A stretch of 64,000 nucleotides of DNA from Aphrocallistes beatrix (GCA_963281255.1 OY725490.1:2108001-2172000), one strand, 5' to 3'. Positions 9,881 to 20,689 are shown, numbered from the stretch's first letter. The notes: a model not told the origin generated them from the sequence alone. Numbers and translations: made by a program.

Positions 9881-11164
9881 ATGGCAACGGCTATAGTAGC
9901 TCCACCTGAAATATTAAGTTTTGAAAATCAAATCTCTGAAGCAAAACGTGAGATAGAAACTCGTTTCCGTGAACTGATCAATCGCTTGAGAGAGAGGGAG
10001 AGAGAACTTGTGATTGAGTTGGAACAGATTCTAGACACTCGTAAGAGAGAAAGAGATAAACACAAACAATCTCTAACAGAACTTGAAGCAGGGTTGAAGT
10101 TTGCTAAAGAAAATTTAAAATCAAACGATCTTAACGAATTTACTGAGTCGATCATCAAAAAATTAACAGAAAAACGCGAAAAGTTTATATCTGAGTTCGA
10201 TTGTAAGCGTGTCAGTGTTGAGTTTAATGAGACAGTATTGCGTTTAGCTGGTACTATTGGTAGAGTGACTGTTACTGACTCGACTAGACTAGCATCTCGT
10301 CTCCTTGTAGTAGAGTATGAGGGAATAGTGTCTCGTCTCCCTGTAGTAGAGTATGAAGGAAAAGTGTCTCCTGTACTCAGTATGGGAGGAACATTAGGTG
10401 GTAAGAAAGGACAGTTCTCTAATCCTTTTGGAGTATCAGTACACTACTTAACTGGTAATATTTTCGTTGCAGATATGAGTAACAACAGAGTTCAAGTATT
10501 CGATAAAGATGGAAAGTATTTGTACAAGTTTGGAGATAAAGATGGAGCTGGTAAGATGGAAAATCCTGTTTGCATTGATTTCTTTCAAAATAAAGTATTC
10601 GTATCTCAAGCCACGAGTGATTGTTTGTTAGTTTATGATTTGAATGGCACTTTTCTCCAACAGATAGGAACTCAAGGTGAAGGAGAAGGTCAGTTTAATA
10701 ACCCACATGGCATTACTATCAATCAGTCTGATGGAGAAATATTTGTGTGTGACAGAAGCAATCATAGAGTCCAATTATTCTCTAAAGATCTTCAATTCAA
10801 GTCTCAGTTCGGACAAGGAATACTGATTTCTCCTGTTGACATAAAACTAACCAGCGAGTTCATTTATGTACTGACTGACACCAAATCTTTCCTCTTTTCC
10901 TTCAGACATGACCTAACTCAGGAACAGAGTCCTGTCCTCACTTCTATTTCCAAGCATTTGAAGAAATCTTTTTTATTCTGTATATATGGTGCTGGTAACT
11001 TTGTTATATCAGATAAAGATCAGAATGCTGTTATAATTTTCAATCATCAAGGAGATGTAGTTCATAGAATCACGGATGGCGTACAGAAACCGATGTGTGT
11101 CACACTAGATGCAAGAGGGAGAATTATCCTAGCAGGATACAACTACCGTCTTTTGATATTTTAA
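9881..11164 (+). CDS. Coiled-coil plus NHL-propeller protein, copy 2 (427 aa)
   Basis: ATG chosen at 9881 (MATAIVAPPE). The frame is open further 5', but only across the acceptor-like TTTAG and with no ATG. It has a complete coiled coil and six blades. Distinguishing feature: a 36-bp tandem duplication (10295-10330 and 10331-10366) doubles the VVEYEG linker segment before the propeller, adding 12 residues. Blade-variable residues include MSNN (blade 1), ATSD (blade 2), RSNH (blade 3), TDTKS (blade 4), KKSFLF and DKDQN (blade 5). All expected blade motifs are present, so it is probably functional. Confidence 0.85.
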   Translation: MATAIVAPPEILSFENQISEAKREIETRFRELINRLRERERELVIELEQILDTRKRERDKHKQSLTELEAGLKFAKENLKSNDLNEFTESIIKKLTEKREKFISEFDCKRVSVEFNETVLRLAGTIGRVTVTDSTRLASRLLVVEYEGIVSRLPVVEYEGKVSPVLSMGGTLGGKKGQFSNPFGVSVHYLTGNIFVADMSNNRVQVFDKDGKYLYKFGDKDGAGKMENPVCIDFFQNKVFVSQATSDCLLVYDLNGTFLQQIGTQGEGEGQFNNPHGITINQSDGEIFVCDRSNHRVQLFSKDLQFKSQFGQGILISPVDIKLTSEFIYVLTDTKSFLFSFRHDLTQEQSPVLTSISKHLKKSFLFCIYGAGNFVISDKDQNAVIIFNHQGDVVHRITDGVQKPMCVTLDARGRIILAGYNYRLLIF

Positions 11165-12076
11165 CACTTTGACTGTTGGTTGAAATACTTTATTCTTCAT
11201 TTATGTTTTATTTACAAACTTTGATCTTCTTACACTCACTTTCAGAATATTTTTGTGTTTATACCCTTTTATTTTGAATGGTTTATTCTGTTTAATGCCG
11301 GATAAGTTAAGCATTCGTAACTTCTGAATTAATTTTGTTGATCTGTAGTTTACTTCTGATTGTGAGTGTTAGGTGAGATTTGTTTGGTTTTCCATCAATG
11401 CTTTTGGAATGTCATTTTTCTTTGATTGATAATTTTTTTGTAATTTTGATCCGCAAGCCGCGAAGCGCGCTTGTTGTATATAAATGTCAAAGCTATTTTC
11501 TTAACAAAAGTGAATCGTTGATCAGTGAGATATTTGGAGGCTATAATATTTAAGGAAAATACATTGAATCGCACCAATCATATTATGATGGTAGAAATAT
11601 AGTTATATTTAGCATCAATTTCATACAGAAAATAGGCGGGTCCATTATAGAGTATTTGAAAACAGGTCCCAGGTCATCAGATCTTGTCTCACTAGCCACA
11701 GTTTGTCCACCACTCTTCTAAATATTCCTAAATTCTAAAATATCATTCGTAGAGTTAAAGCAACCTTGAACTCGACTGTACTCATTGCCTACTATATATA
11801 TAGTAGGCTATGCTCAAACAAATATTATCATTGATTCAGTAAACATTTTTCAAACACATTTGTTGTTCTTTATATATTTCTAAAATTGAATTTGAGTGTA
11901 AAGATACAGTTTCAGATTATTTAGGAAAATTATTAGATCCAATTCGCCGTTCAATCTTGATAGAAGTGAGAGAATTTGCGTGATAATTTGTATTTTAAAG
12001 ACTCAAGCTACTATTGGGTGAGTACTTTTGACACAAAGCACCTTAACTTCATTGTCACATGAAGAAATTGAGAATA
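11165..12076. other. 3' flank of copy 2, no gene recognised
   Basis: The first ~250 bases resemble the 3' flank of other copies. A GC-rich CGAAGCGCGCTTGTTG piece near 11460 is the end of the dispersed repeat seen at 5130. The ORF at 11395-11577 (-) has no recognisable content. Confidence 0.55.
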
Positions 12077-12261
12077 CAGTCAGGTTCGCTTATAATGAAC
12101 CCGCTTAATATGAACATTCGTTTATTATGAACAAACTCTCCAGTCCCAATTTAACAGGTTCCATAAGATTTGTATTAGGTCAAGTTTGCTTAATATGAAG
12201 TCTCTCTATTATGAACAGACTTTTTGGTCCCCAAGGTGTTCATAATAAGCGACCCTGACTG
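12077..12261. mobile_element. pogo/mariner-like MITE (CAGTCAGG family)
   Basis: Left end CAGTCAGGTTCGCTTAT, right end ATAAGCGACCCTGACTG, flanked by TA at 12075-12076 and 12262-12263. The ends are inverted repeats. Internal TTCATAATA/TATTATGAA motifs are shared with 12382-12567 and 61003-61169. Non-coding. Confidence 0.85.
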
Positions 12262-12381
12262 TATTTCTATTTTTGTTATTTTGCTTGTTATCTAATTACA
12301 AGCATGACTTCTCAACTCCATCTCTCTTCTATTATTCGTACAAAAACAGGATATTTCCATAAATGCAGCTTTATAAAACTA

Positions 12382-12567
12382 CAGTCAGGATCGCTTATTG
12401 TGAACCACCAGGGGACCAAAAAAATTTGTTCATAATAGAGATACTTCATAGTAAGCGAACTTGATTCAATACAAATCCTATCTAACGAATGAAATTGGGA
12501 CCAGGAGGTTAGTCCATAATAAACGAATGTTCATATTAAGCGGGTTCATGATAAGCAACCCTGACTG
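12382..12567. mobile_element. pogo/mariner-like MITE (CAGTCAGG family), inverted relative to the preceding copy
   Basis: Begins CAGTCAGGATCGCTTAT and ends AAGCAACCCTGACTG, flanked by TA on both sides. The internal sequence runs opposite to 12077-12261, so the two form a larger inverted pair ~120 bp apart. Confidence 0.85.
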
Positions 12568-12618
12568 TATTTAGTAGCATTTAATTAGTATTGCAGTAGA
12601 ACTAGGATCTATTAGTAG

Positions 12619-13282
12619 GGGGTGCATGCATTTGTCAGAATTTTGAAGCTGTCACTTGTCAGAATGGTTTTTAGGACTGCTGTCACTTGTCAGAATGGTT
12701 TTTAGGACTGCTGTCACTTGTCAGAATGGTTTTTAGGACTGCTGTCACTTGTCAGAATGGTTTTTAGGACTGCTGTCACTTGTCAGAATGGTTTTTAAGA
12801 CTGCTGTCACTTGTCAGAATGGTTTTTAGAAATGCTGTCACTTGTCAGAATGGTTTTTAAAGAATGGCGGATGTTTCGTCACTGATATTTCTTTGAATGA
12901 AATTAAAGAATCACTACTTTCATTCTCCCATTCATTCTACCAAATAATAAATGACAATCACCCACCCTCACGAAATAAAAAAACCACTCTCGCGTGCCAC
13001 TTTATATTATTTCAAACTCAAAATGCCTACTCTCACTTTCCTACCAATTCTATTCAACTCCATGTTTGCCAAAAAACCATTCTGACAAGTGACAGCAGTC
13101 CTAAAAACCATTCTGACAAGTGACAGCATTCTTAAAAACCATTCTGACAAGTGACAGCATTCTTAAAAACCATTCTGACAAGTGACAGCATTCTTAAAAA
13201 ACCATTCTGACAAGTGACAGCAGTCCTAAAACCAATTCTGACAAGTGACAACTAGGAAAATTCTGACAAATGCAACTCCCCC
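12619..13282. mobile_element. Foldback element with 31-bp array arms and 8-bp target duplication
   Basis: The ends are inverted repeats (GGGGTGCAT..TTTGTCAGAA and its complement). ATTAGTAG is duplicated exactly at 12611-12618 and 13283-13290. The left arm holds about seven tandem copies of a 31-bp unit containing CACTTGTCAGAATGG. The right arm holds about five or six copies in inverted orientation. A ~220 bp unique core lies between them. The 8-bp duplication suggests hAT mobilisation; the array-in-arm structure recalls foldback elements. The 93-codon ORF at 12842-13123 starts inside the array and is probably chance. Confidence 0.85.
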
Positions 13283-13292
13283 ATTAGTAGTA

Positions 13293-13793
13293 CTGTTGCG
13301 TGATATCTTGAGATCCTAGTATTAAGTAACCATGGATGATTTAGTACCGTTATATCTTGAGATCGTAATATTTTGAGATATCTAGCATTCGGAGATTTTG
13401 TTTGGCTCACTCAAATGGCCTTGTGGTTCAATAGGTTTCATTGTGGCACATGACAAAATTTGATGGACGCGACACAATTTAGTGGCATGTGCCACAATTT
13501 ATTATGGTAAAACCCTATATGGACCATGGATCAAATATATTTAAATAATTTATGATCCATATGGGGTTTTATCATAGTAAATTGTGTCGCATGCCACTAA
13601 GTTGTGTCGCGTCCATCAAATTTTGTCATGTGCCACAATAAAACCTATTGAACCACAAGGCCATTTGAGTGAGCCAAACAAAATCTCCGAATGCTAGATA
13701 TCTCAAAATATTACGATCTCAAGATATAACGGTACTAAATCATCCATGGTTACTTAATACTAGGATCTCAAGAGTCAAGATATCACGCAACAG
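13293..13793. mobile_element. Near-perfect ~500-bp palindromic element with TA duplication
   Basis: Two ~240-bp arms are reverse complements (start CTGTTGCGTGATATCTTGA, end TCAAGATATCACGCAACAG), centred near 13545 on an AT-rich turn. TA flanks both ends (13291-13292, 13794-13795). The left end abuts the target duplication of the preceding foldback element. No coding capacity. The TA target suggests the Tc1/mariner superfamily. Confidence 0.85.
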
Positions 13794-13922
13794 TACTTTT
13801 CCGCTTCCCTGAGGAGCATGCCTTATCCGAGTTCTACTGTATTTCCTATAATTGTATAAATGCCTGACTTCTTATTTTATGTAATATATTTTTTGGTAAT
13901 TTAAGGTTGTTTAATTAATTAA

Positions 13923-14168
13923 CCCTCGCCTGGCTAGGTCTCAAAAGTATAAATAGAGAAAACCCCACTTTCATTTTCACTTTCAGTTCACTTTCAATGT
14001 ACTTTCATTTTCACTTTCAACATTCCTAGCCAGCCGCGGGTTAATAATATCCCTCGGTTGGCTAGGAATGTTGAAAGTGAAAATGAAAGTACATTGAAAG
14101 TGAACTGAAAGTGAAAATGAAAGTGGGGTTTTCTCTATTTATACTTTTGAGACGTAGCCAGGCGAGGG
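13923..14168. mobile_element. Composite piggyBac-like MITE: two ~118-bp units head to head
   Basis: Unit 1 (13923-14040) runs CCCTCGCCTGGCTAGG to CCTAGCCAGCCGCGGG and is flanked by TTAA at 13919 and 14041. Unit 2 (14051-14168) is its near-perfect reverse complement. Each unit carries TATAAATAGA followed by alternating CTTTCA motifs. The same composite, with the same spacer type, is at 32619-32863. Single units are at 37604 and 45724. The flank of NHL copy 2 (~9770) lacks it and so represents the empty site. Confidence 0.8.
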
Positions 14169-14286
14169 TTTTAAAATCACAATTATTCATAAAACATTTG
14201 AATTTATCTCGAAGTAACTCTTAAATAATTAATTCTTAGTTCCTCTACAATTTATTTCATTTCCATATATGTTTAGAATTTGTGTT

Positions 14287-15534
14287 ATGGCAACGGCTAT
14301 AGTAGCTCCACCTGAAATATTAAGTTTTGAAAATCATCTCTCTGAAGCAAAACGTGGGATAGAAATTCGTTTCCGTGAACTGATCAATCGCTTGAGAGAG
14401 AGGGAGAGAGAACTTGTGATTGAGTTGGAACAGATTCTAGACACTTACAAGAGAGAAAGAGATAAACACAAACAATCTTTAACAAAACTTGAAGCAGGGT
14501 TGAAGTTTGCCAAAGAAAATTTCAAATCAAACGATCTTAACGAATTTACAGAGTCGATCATCAAAAAATTAGCCGAAAAACGCGAAAAGTTTAAATCTGA
14601 GTTCGATTGTAAGCGTGTCAGTGTTGAATTTGATGAGACAGTATTGCGTTTAGCTGGTACTATTGGTAGAGTGACTGTTACTGACTCGACTAGACTAGCA
14701 TCTCTTCTCCCTGCGGTAGAGTATGAGGGAAGAGTGCCTCCGGTACTCAGTATAGGAGGAACATTAGGTGGTAAGGAAGGACAGTTCTCTTATCCTCATG
14801 GAGTATCAGTACACTACTTAACTGGTAATATTTTCGAAGCAGATTCAGGTAACCACAGAGTTCAAGTATTCGATAAAGATGGAAAGTATTTGTATAAGTT
14901 TGGAGATAGAGATGGAGCTGGTAAAATGAAATTTCCTGTTCGTGTTGATTTCTACCAAAATAAAGTATTCGTATCTCAGTACACTGGTGGTTGTTTGTTA
15001 GTTTACGATTTGAATGGCACTTTTCTTCAACAGATAGGAACTCCAGGAAATGGAGAAGGTCAGTTTAATAACCCACTTGGCATTACTATCAATCAGTCTA
15101 ATGGAGAAATATTTGTATGTGACAGAAGCAAAAATAGAGTTCAAATAATCTCCAAAGATTTCCAATTCAAGTCTCAGTTCGGACAAGGAATACTGAAGTA
15201 TCCTATTGACATAAAACTAACTAGCGAGTTCATTTATGTACTGAGTCACAACAAACCTTTCTTCTATTCATTCAGACATGATCTAACTCAGATACAGAGT
15301 CCTGTCCTCACTTCTATTTCCAAACATTTGAAGACACCTTGGTCATTCTGTATAGATGGTGTTGGTAACTTTATTATATCAGATCGCGACCAGAATGCTG
15401 TTATAATATTCAATCATCAAGGAGATGTAGTTCATAGAATCACGAATAGCGTACAGTTACCGATAGGCCTCACACTAGATGCAAGAGGGAGAATTCTCCT
15501 AGTAGGCGACAACCACCGTCTTCTAATATTTTAA
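14287..15534 (+). CDS. Coiled-coil plus NHL-propeller protein, copy 3 (415 aa)
   Basis: The cleanest reference copy. Coiled coil at residues 10-110, linker 110-155, blades at about 166-205, 213-245, 256-293, 301-332, 347-378 and 386-415. The ATG at 14287 follows the conserved TTTAG plus AATTTGTGTT leader. Variable residues: SGNH (blade 1, residues 187-190), YTGG (blade 2, 232-235), RSKN (blade 3, 280-283), HNK (blade 4, 321-323), RDQ (blade 5, 367-369), DNH (blade 6, 408-410). IFVAD is changed to IFEAD in blade 1. No lesion is seen. Confidence 0.85.
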   Translation: MATAIVAPPEILSFENHLSEAKRGIEIRFRELINRLRERERELVIELEQILDTYKRERDKHKQSLTKLEAGLKFAKENFKSNDLNEFTESIIKKLAEKREKFKSEFDCKRVSVEFDETVLRLAGTIGRVTVTDSTRLASLLPAVEYEGRVPPVLSIGGTLGGKEGQFSYPHGVSVHYLTGNIFEADSGNHRVQVFDKDGKYLYKFGDRDGAGKMKFPVRVDFYQNKVFVSQYTGGCLLVYDLNGTFLQQIGTPGNGEGQFNNPLGITINQSNGEIFVCDRSKNRVQIISKDFQFKSQFGQGILKYPIDIKLTSEFIYVLSHNKPFFYSFRHDLTQIQSPVLTSISKHLKTPWSFCIDGVGNFIISDRDQNAVIIFNHQGDVVHRITNSVQLPIGLTLDARGRILLVGDNHRLLIF

Positions 15535-15840
15535 CACTGATTTAATGTTGATTGAAACATTTTATTCCTTTCTAGTGCAGCTCCTATAAGGAGATGCCCT
15601 TATGATATGGACGGAGTATCTCGTCCGTCCGTATGTATCTATGTATGTATGTACCGTACCCGCGCTACTGCGAAATCTAACAGTCCGATTTTTACCAAAT
15701 TTCGCATGTAGGATCTCTTTATGGTGTAGATGTGCACCGTCATTTTTTCTTATTTTGAGCTAGATGCGAGTTCTCAACGGCTAATATAGGATATTTAAAT
15801 ATGTATATTCCGATTCTCACACTTGAGAATTCCCTAAAAT

Positions 15841-16085
15841 GAGCATTTCCCGATGAATTCCGATATTCACTTTTCATGTTCCTTTGAGTCACTTCCTGGA
15901 GCTGCACTATCGGTATGTCGACCGACATTTTTTAAATTTGGAACTGACATCGAAAATAAAATGAGCATTTCCCGATGAATTCCGATCTTCACTTTTCATG
16001 TTCCTTTGAGTCACTTCCTGGAGCTGCACTATCGGTATGTCGACCGACATTTTTTAAATTTGGAACTGACATCGAAAATAAAATG
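15841..16085. repeat. Two tandem copies of a 122-bp unit
   Basis: GAGCATTTCCCGATGAATTC begins at 15841 and again at 15963; the copies are nearly identical. A third start at 16084 runs only a few bases. Confidence 0.9.
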
Positions 16086-16216
16086 AGCATTTTTCATGCT
16101 GAAAGTTCCTCTGAGAGTATTGAGGCATTTTTGGAAAGCTGAATCTGTCCTACGCCTGAGTTCGGAATCTGTCTTACGATTATTCCGAGTTTGGAATCTG
16201 GAAAACCGACAGATTC

Positions 16217-16382
16217 CCATATGGGATGGGAATTGGAATGACTTTAAGCCTATTGGTATTCTCACATGTGGGTTCTGTGGGTTTCCTTGGGATTTTCTGT
16301 AGGTTTCTGTGGGTTTTTGTGGGTATTCCCACTGATATACTGTGGGAATGGGTTTTGAAATTCTATTCTCACGGCAACCCTG
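16217..16382. mobile_element. hAT-type MITE lacking its left end
   Basis: Same family as 7865-8177. The right end CACGGCAACCCTG is intact, but the left side starts inside the element at CCATATGGGATGGGAATTGG. ACAGATTC nevertheless flanks both sides (16209-16216 and 16383-16390). Confidence 0.7.
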
Positions 16383-17409
16383 ACAGATTCCGAACTCAGG
16401 TATAGGACAGATTCCGAACTCGAAATAGTCGTAGGACAGATTCCGAACTCAGATTCCGGTAATATCGTTGTACAGAATCAGGCGACTCGCATTTTTTTCA
16501 GTTACAATAGTGCTAGGATCAAAGTGAAAATATGCAAGTATTTTTAGTTAAAAACTTTGAAACAAAGGTGAACAGTGTAGATGCCACGAAATGTCCAGGG
16601 ACGAAGTACAAGCATTAGCGTCTCGCGGAGCCGCGAGAAGAATTTTGATTTGATCTCTTTTGATGGTGCGTGTAAAATGATACCTCTTACCTAGAGAAAC
16701 CAATCCCCGAATACCAGCACATTTTTTTAGGGATTAGAACTTCCAATCCTAGGATCTGGTATATTTTCTTCCAGGATTGAATACATATAATCCAACCAAA
16801 AGTATACTAATTTGTTAACCGCACTCCAATAAAGGGGTTTCTGTGTGAATTTGAGTCATCAGAATAAGTCTGAAAACATGTGAGGTAGGAATAAGTTAAA
16901 TTGTTTCCAAAGTAGAATAAGTTCGAAAGGTCTCCAAGTAGGAATAATTTCGAAAATATTCATTAAGTTGAAACATAAAATGCTGTTCGCTATCATTTAA
17001 TGGCTGTGACTATGGAAAAGTAGCATCAGCTATCAAAGGTAGATATTTTTAAACTTGGGAGTCGGTAATTGAGTTGAGGCTCTCAATTGTGAGTAATTAG
17101 AATGTGTAGATTACGGATTTTAAATCAAAAATAGAATATCTCTTACAGTTTGGGTACATTTTCTTTATGAATAGGCCCACTATAATACTTGTTGTATGGA
17201 GTTTTTCATGATGGTCGAATACTTTTGTCGGGTACTGTATAAAGACCGGGGGGGGGACTTTTTGTGACAGTTCCTTGAATCTGATTCTTAATTGTTACTT
17301 ATTCCCATGCGAAAAGTAATTTTCAGTATATATCTAATTCGTGATTTTCACTGCGTGCCGGAAATAACTTTTTTCTTCACCAAGCTCACCATACAAAACA
17401 CAGTTCTAC

Positions 17410-18174
17410 AGAGTAGGCTGGGGCATAAGTTATGTCCCCAGCATAATTGGGCATAATTTTTCCACCACTCCCATACTCTTAGTTATTATAATGATCAAAT
17501 ATTGTAGATAAAATATTCTGAACGATTCTATGAGAGTTTATCCAATCTATGACCTTGAACTACAACTTGCAGGACAATGTTTGTGAAGAAAAAATGTGTC
17601 GCGTGTCGCAGCTTAAATCGAGAATGTGGGTCCACAGCTTTCCTAATTATCTCTCTAGACTCCCTACATTCTGGATAAATTAATCTAAATTAATCAAAAA
17701 AAAGTTGTAGAGATAAATTAGATTGAGATCTAAAGATATTTAGCAATCATTTGGTTCTGATATTTTAGTAATATGAAAAAAATGTCATTTTGGGCTATTG
17801 TCCAAATTGACATGATTTCAACTCATCATTCAATTGCCGGCTTATTCTATAGAAATAAGGTTAATGGATTCTTTGATAATTCAATGTTTAACAAAAGATT
17901 TCGGGCGCAAATCCATCCCTGAATATCGATGCTGAAGAGATGGTTAGGAATGTAGTTGACCCAAATTCCCGATTTTGGATGCGGTACGTGACACATTTTT
18001 TTCTTTACACATTTTGACTTGCAAGTTGTAGTTCAAGGTTCTAGATCGGATAAACTCACAAAATCGATCAAAATATTTTATTCACAATGTGTAAAGATAA
18101 TACTAACTAAGATTATGGAAGTCGTAGAAAAATATACCCAATTATGCTGGGGACAGAACCTATGACCCACTCTG
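17410..18174. mobile_element. Long MITE (~765 bp, ~190-bp inverted repeats) with TA duplication
   Basis: Left end CAGAGTAGG..GTCCCCAGCATAATTGGG, right end CCCAATTATGCTGGGGAC..CCCACTCTG. The inverted similarity extends ~190 bp inward. TA flanks both ends. The uninterrupted host sequence (reverse complement CACAGTTC-TA-GGTCTTAGAC) occurs at ~43655-43672 and, with changes, near 40504, which confirms the boundaries. Non-coding. Confidence 0.85.
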
Positions 18175-18489
18175 TAGGTCTTAGACTAAAAAATATTTTA
18201 AAATCATTAAAAAGGTTCGAATTACAATATCTAGGGAACATGATAACTTAGATAAGATTGTTGAAGTTTTAGAAATTTAGTATCGAATAAAGCTTGTAAC
18301 AGAACGTGCCACGCTATAATTATCCTCGCCCTAGCATCCGTATAATTTGTATTCTGCTCCTAGTCTAACTCTGTTTACATGTGTAGTATCTTTTCAGTCT
18401 CCAGCTCTTAGTAAACCAGTATGCCATATCAATGAGATAATATTGTAACGATAATGTGTTCAATTCCATATCTGTTTAGAATTTGTGTT

Positions 18490-19725
18490 ATGGCAACGGC
18501 TATAGTAGTTCCACATGAAATATTAAGTTTTGAAAATCGAATCTATGAAGCAAAACGTGAGATAGAATCTCGTTTCCGTGAACTGATCAATCGCTTGAGA
18601 GAGAGGGAGAGAGAACTTGTGATTGAGTTGGAACAGATTCTAGACACTTATAAGAGAAAAAGAGATAAACACCAACAATCTCTAACAGAACTTGAAGCAG
18701 GGTTGAAGTTTGCCAAAGAAAACGATCTTAACGAATTTAGAAATTCCGTCATCCAACAATTAACAGAAAAACGTGAAAAGTTTAGATCTGAGTTCGATTG
18801 TAAGCTTGTCAGTGTTGAGTTTGATGAGACAGTATTGCGTTTAGCTGGTACTATTGGTAGAGTGACTGTTATTGACTCCGCTAGACTAGCATCTCGTTTC
18901 CCTGTAGTAGAGTATGAGGGAAGAGTGTCTCCTGTACTCAGTATAGGAGATACATATGGTGACAAGAAAGAACAGTTCTCTCATCCTACTGGAGTTTCAG
19001 TAGACTGCCTAACTGGTAATATTTTCGTAGGAGATTGTTTTAACGACAGGCTTCAAGTATTCGATAAAGATGGAAAATATTTGTACAAGTTTGGGGATAG
19101 AGATGGAGCTGGTAAGATAAAACGTCCTCTTTGTATAGATTTCTACCAAAATCAAATATTCGTATCTCAGCGCACGGGTGGTTGTTTGTTTCTTTGCGAT
19201 TTGAATGGCACTTTCCTCCAACAGATAGGAACTCCAGGGAATGGAGAAGGTCAGTTTTATAACCCACATGGCATTGCTATCAATCAGTCTAATGGAGAAA
19301 TATTTGTATGTGACCGTGGTAATAATAGAGTTCAAATATTCTCGAAATATTTTCGATTCAAGTCTCAGTTTGGAAAAGGAATACTGAAGTCTCCTACTGA
19401 CATAAAACTAACCAGCGAGTTCATGTATTTACTGATTACCACCAAACCTTTCCTCTATTGCTTCAAGCACGACCTAACTCAGGTACAGAGTCCTGTCCTC
19501 ACTTCAATTTCCAAACATTTGAAAAATCCTTGGTCATTCTGTATAGATGGTGCTGGTAACTTTATTATATCAGATTACGATCTGAATGCTGTTATAATAT
19601 TCAATCATCAAGGAGATGTAGTTCATAGAATCACGGATAGCGTACAGAAACCGATGGGTGTCACACTAGATGCAAGAGGGAGAATTCTCCTAGTAGGCGA
19701 CAACCACCGTCTTCTGATATTTTAA
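18490..19725 (+). CDS. Coiled-coil plus NHL-propeller protein, copy 4 (411 aa)
   Basis: ATG chosen at 18490 by homology. An in-frame ATG at 18454 exists but would translate through the conserved acceptor-like TTTAG. The coiled coil is four residues shorter than in copy 3 (KENDLNEF, missing the NFKS residues). Variable residues: CFND (blade 1), RTGG (blade 2), RGNN (blade 3), ITTK (blade 4), YDLN (blade 5). Blade 2 has CLFLCDLNG where others have CLLVYDLNG. No lesion is visible. Confidence 0.85.
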   Translation: MATAIVVPHEILSFENRIYEAKREIESRFRELINRLRERERELVIELEQILDTYKRKRDKHQQSLTELEAGLKFAKENDLNEFRNSVIQQLTEKREKFRSEFDCKLVSVEFDETVLRLAGTIGRVTVIDSARLASRFPVVEYEGRVSPVLSIGDTYGDKKEQFSHPTGVSVDCLTGNIFVGDCFNDRLQVFDKDGKYLYKFGDRDGAGKIKRPLCIDFYQNQIFVSQRTGGCLFLCDLNGTFLQQIGTPGNGEGQFYNPHGIAINQSNGEIFVCDRGNNRVQIFSKYFRFKSQFGKGILKSPTDIKLTSEFMYLLITTKPFLYCFKHDLTQVQSPVLTSISKHLKNPWSFCIDGAGNFIISDYDLNAVIIFNHQGDVVHRITDSVQKPMGVTLDARGRILLVGDNHRLLIF

Positions 19726-20689
19726 CACTGATTGAATGTTGATTGATTGGTTCTTTATTTTTGCTTTATTTCCTAATTTTGAATTAGTTGTCACACTAAC
19801 CTTTTAGAATATTTTTGTATTTATTCCCTTATGTTTCATGTGGCAACTGTTTTTGCATAAAATTTGCTTGGTTTTATCATAATTGTCTTCAAAATGTGAT
19901 TTATATTCTAATAGCGGTAAACATTGAGTTTGAAAAGTCCAAATATAAATATTTTGATGAATATACTACTAGACTAAATACTGCATTTCTCGATTAATTA
20001 TTCGATTCATGCAACTAACGATCTGAGCAGTTTAATAATCAATTAAAAACTTAAAATAGTTCCGTAGAGCCTGTGAATCCTGTACGCTTGCAGGAGATAG
20101 AGATTTTCAAGCCGTATTGTCAAGGTTTCTTGTCACTGTGAGATAGAGTATAGACTTATAACTTCTATGCTCCATGCTTCGAGTTGATGCCTGCCTCCAT
20201 GCAGTTACTGTTAAACCCGATTGAGTTGTTCCAAACATTATATGCTACAACCGTGTAAAACGTATTCCCAGTACTCGAGGTCTAATTATGCCATTGATGG
20301 TCATTCTATTGAAATTTTGCTGAAATCACTCCTGCTACTTGTTTCAATTCGTTTCTCCATCTACTGACTATGTGACTGCTCCTAGAGTAATTATAAATTT
20401 TCACTAGAAGAACTCTCTCATAGGTATGTATGTATGTGATTTAAAGCTTGAATATGTCATATATGCAATTGTGTTTGATATTTCCTTTAAATCCAAAAAT
20501 TTAGTTTGGCCTTTTGTCATTTTTTTATTCGATCAAATGTTCAGAATACGTAGTACTCATTCCGCCAAACAGTATTATTTTAATCGATTTATTCAAGTTT
20601 TTGAGATTTATCTTAAAATAATCTATGTTTTCTACTATCTGCTGTAGAGAGTGTAATTTGAGATGTAAAATCTGATTCTATTTCTGTAT
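19726..20689. other. Conserved 3' flank and downstream block of the duplication unit
   Basis: No gene. Bases ~20030-20420 (GAGATAGAGATTTTCAAG, CGTATTCCCAGTACTCGAGG, TCTAATTATGCCA) recur at 23985-24310, 32060-32340, 35700-36250 and partly 40985-41090. This shows the duplicated unit extends from the gene through this flank to the next leader block. ORFs at 19815 and 20426 lack recognisable content. Confidence 0.65.

Larger units (their letters stand above)
15535..18489. other. 3' flank of copy 3 and repeat-rich interval
   Basis: No gene found. It contains a GGACGGAGTATCTCGTCCGTCC hairpin near 15610, a duplicated 122-bp unit, an inverted-repeat patch of GAATCTGTC and GACAGATTC around the hAT piece at 16217, a poly-G tract near 17250, and the TA-flanked MITE at 17410. 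Sequences on both sides of that MITE (17335-17409, 18175-18260) belong to a repeat also found at 40500-40600 and 43650-43780. Confidence 0.5.

Noticed and set aside
12647..12860. 31-bp direct repeats resembling a CRISPR array
   Set aside because: The repeats are contiguous with no unique spacers, mirror an inverted set at 13078-13260, and lie inside an element with an 8-bp target duplication in a eukaryotic genome.
12842..13123. 93-codon ORF in the foldback element
   Set aside because: It starts and ends inside the repeat arrays, starts at a non-ATG codon and shows no domain; it is a by-product of the element.
18454..18489. Upstream in-frame ATG as start of NHL copy 4
   Set aside because: It would translate through the conserved acceptor-like TTTAG and leader, and most other copies have no ATG there; the shared MATAI start is favoured.
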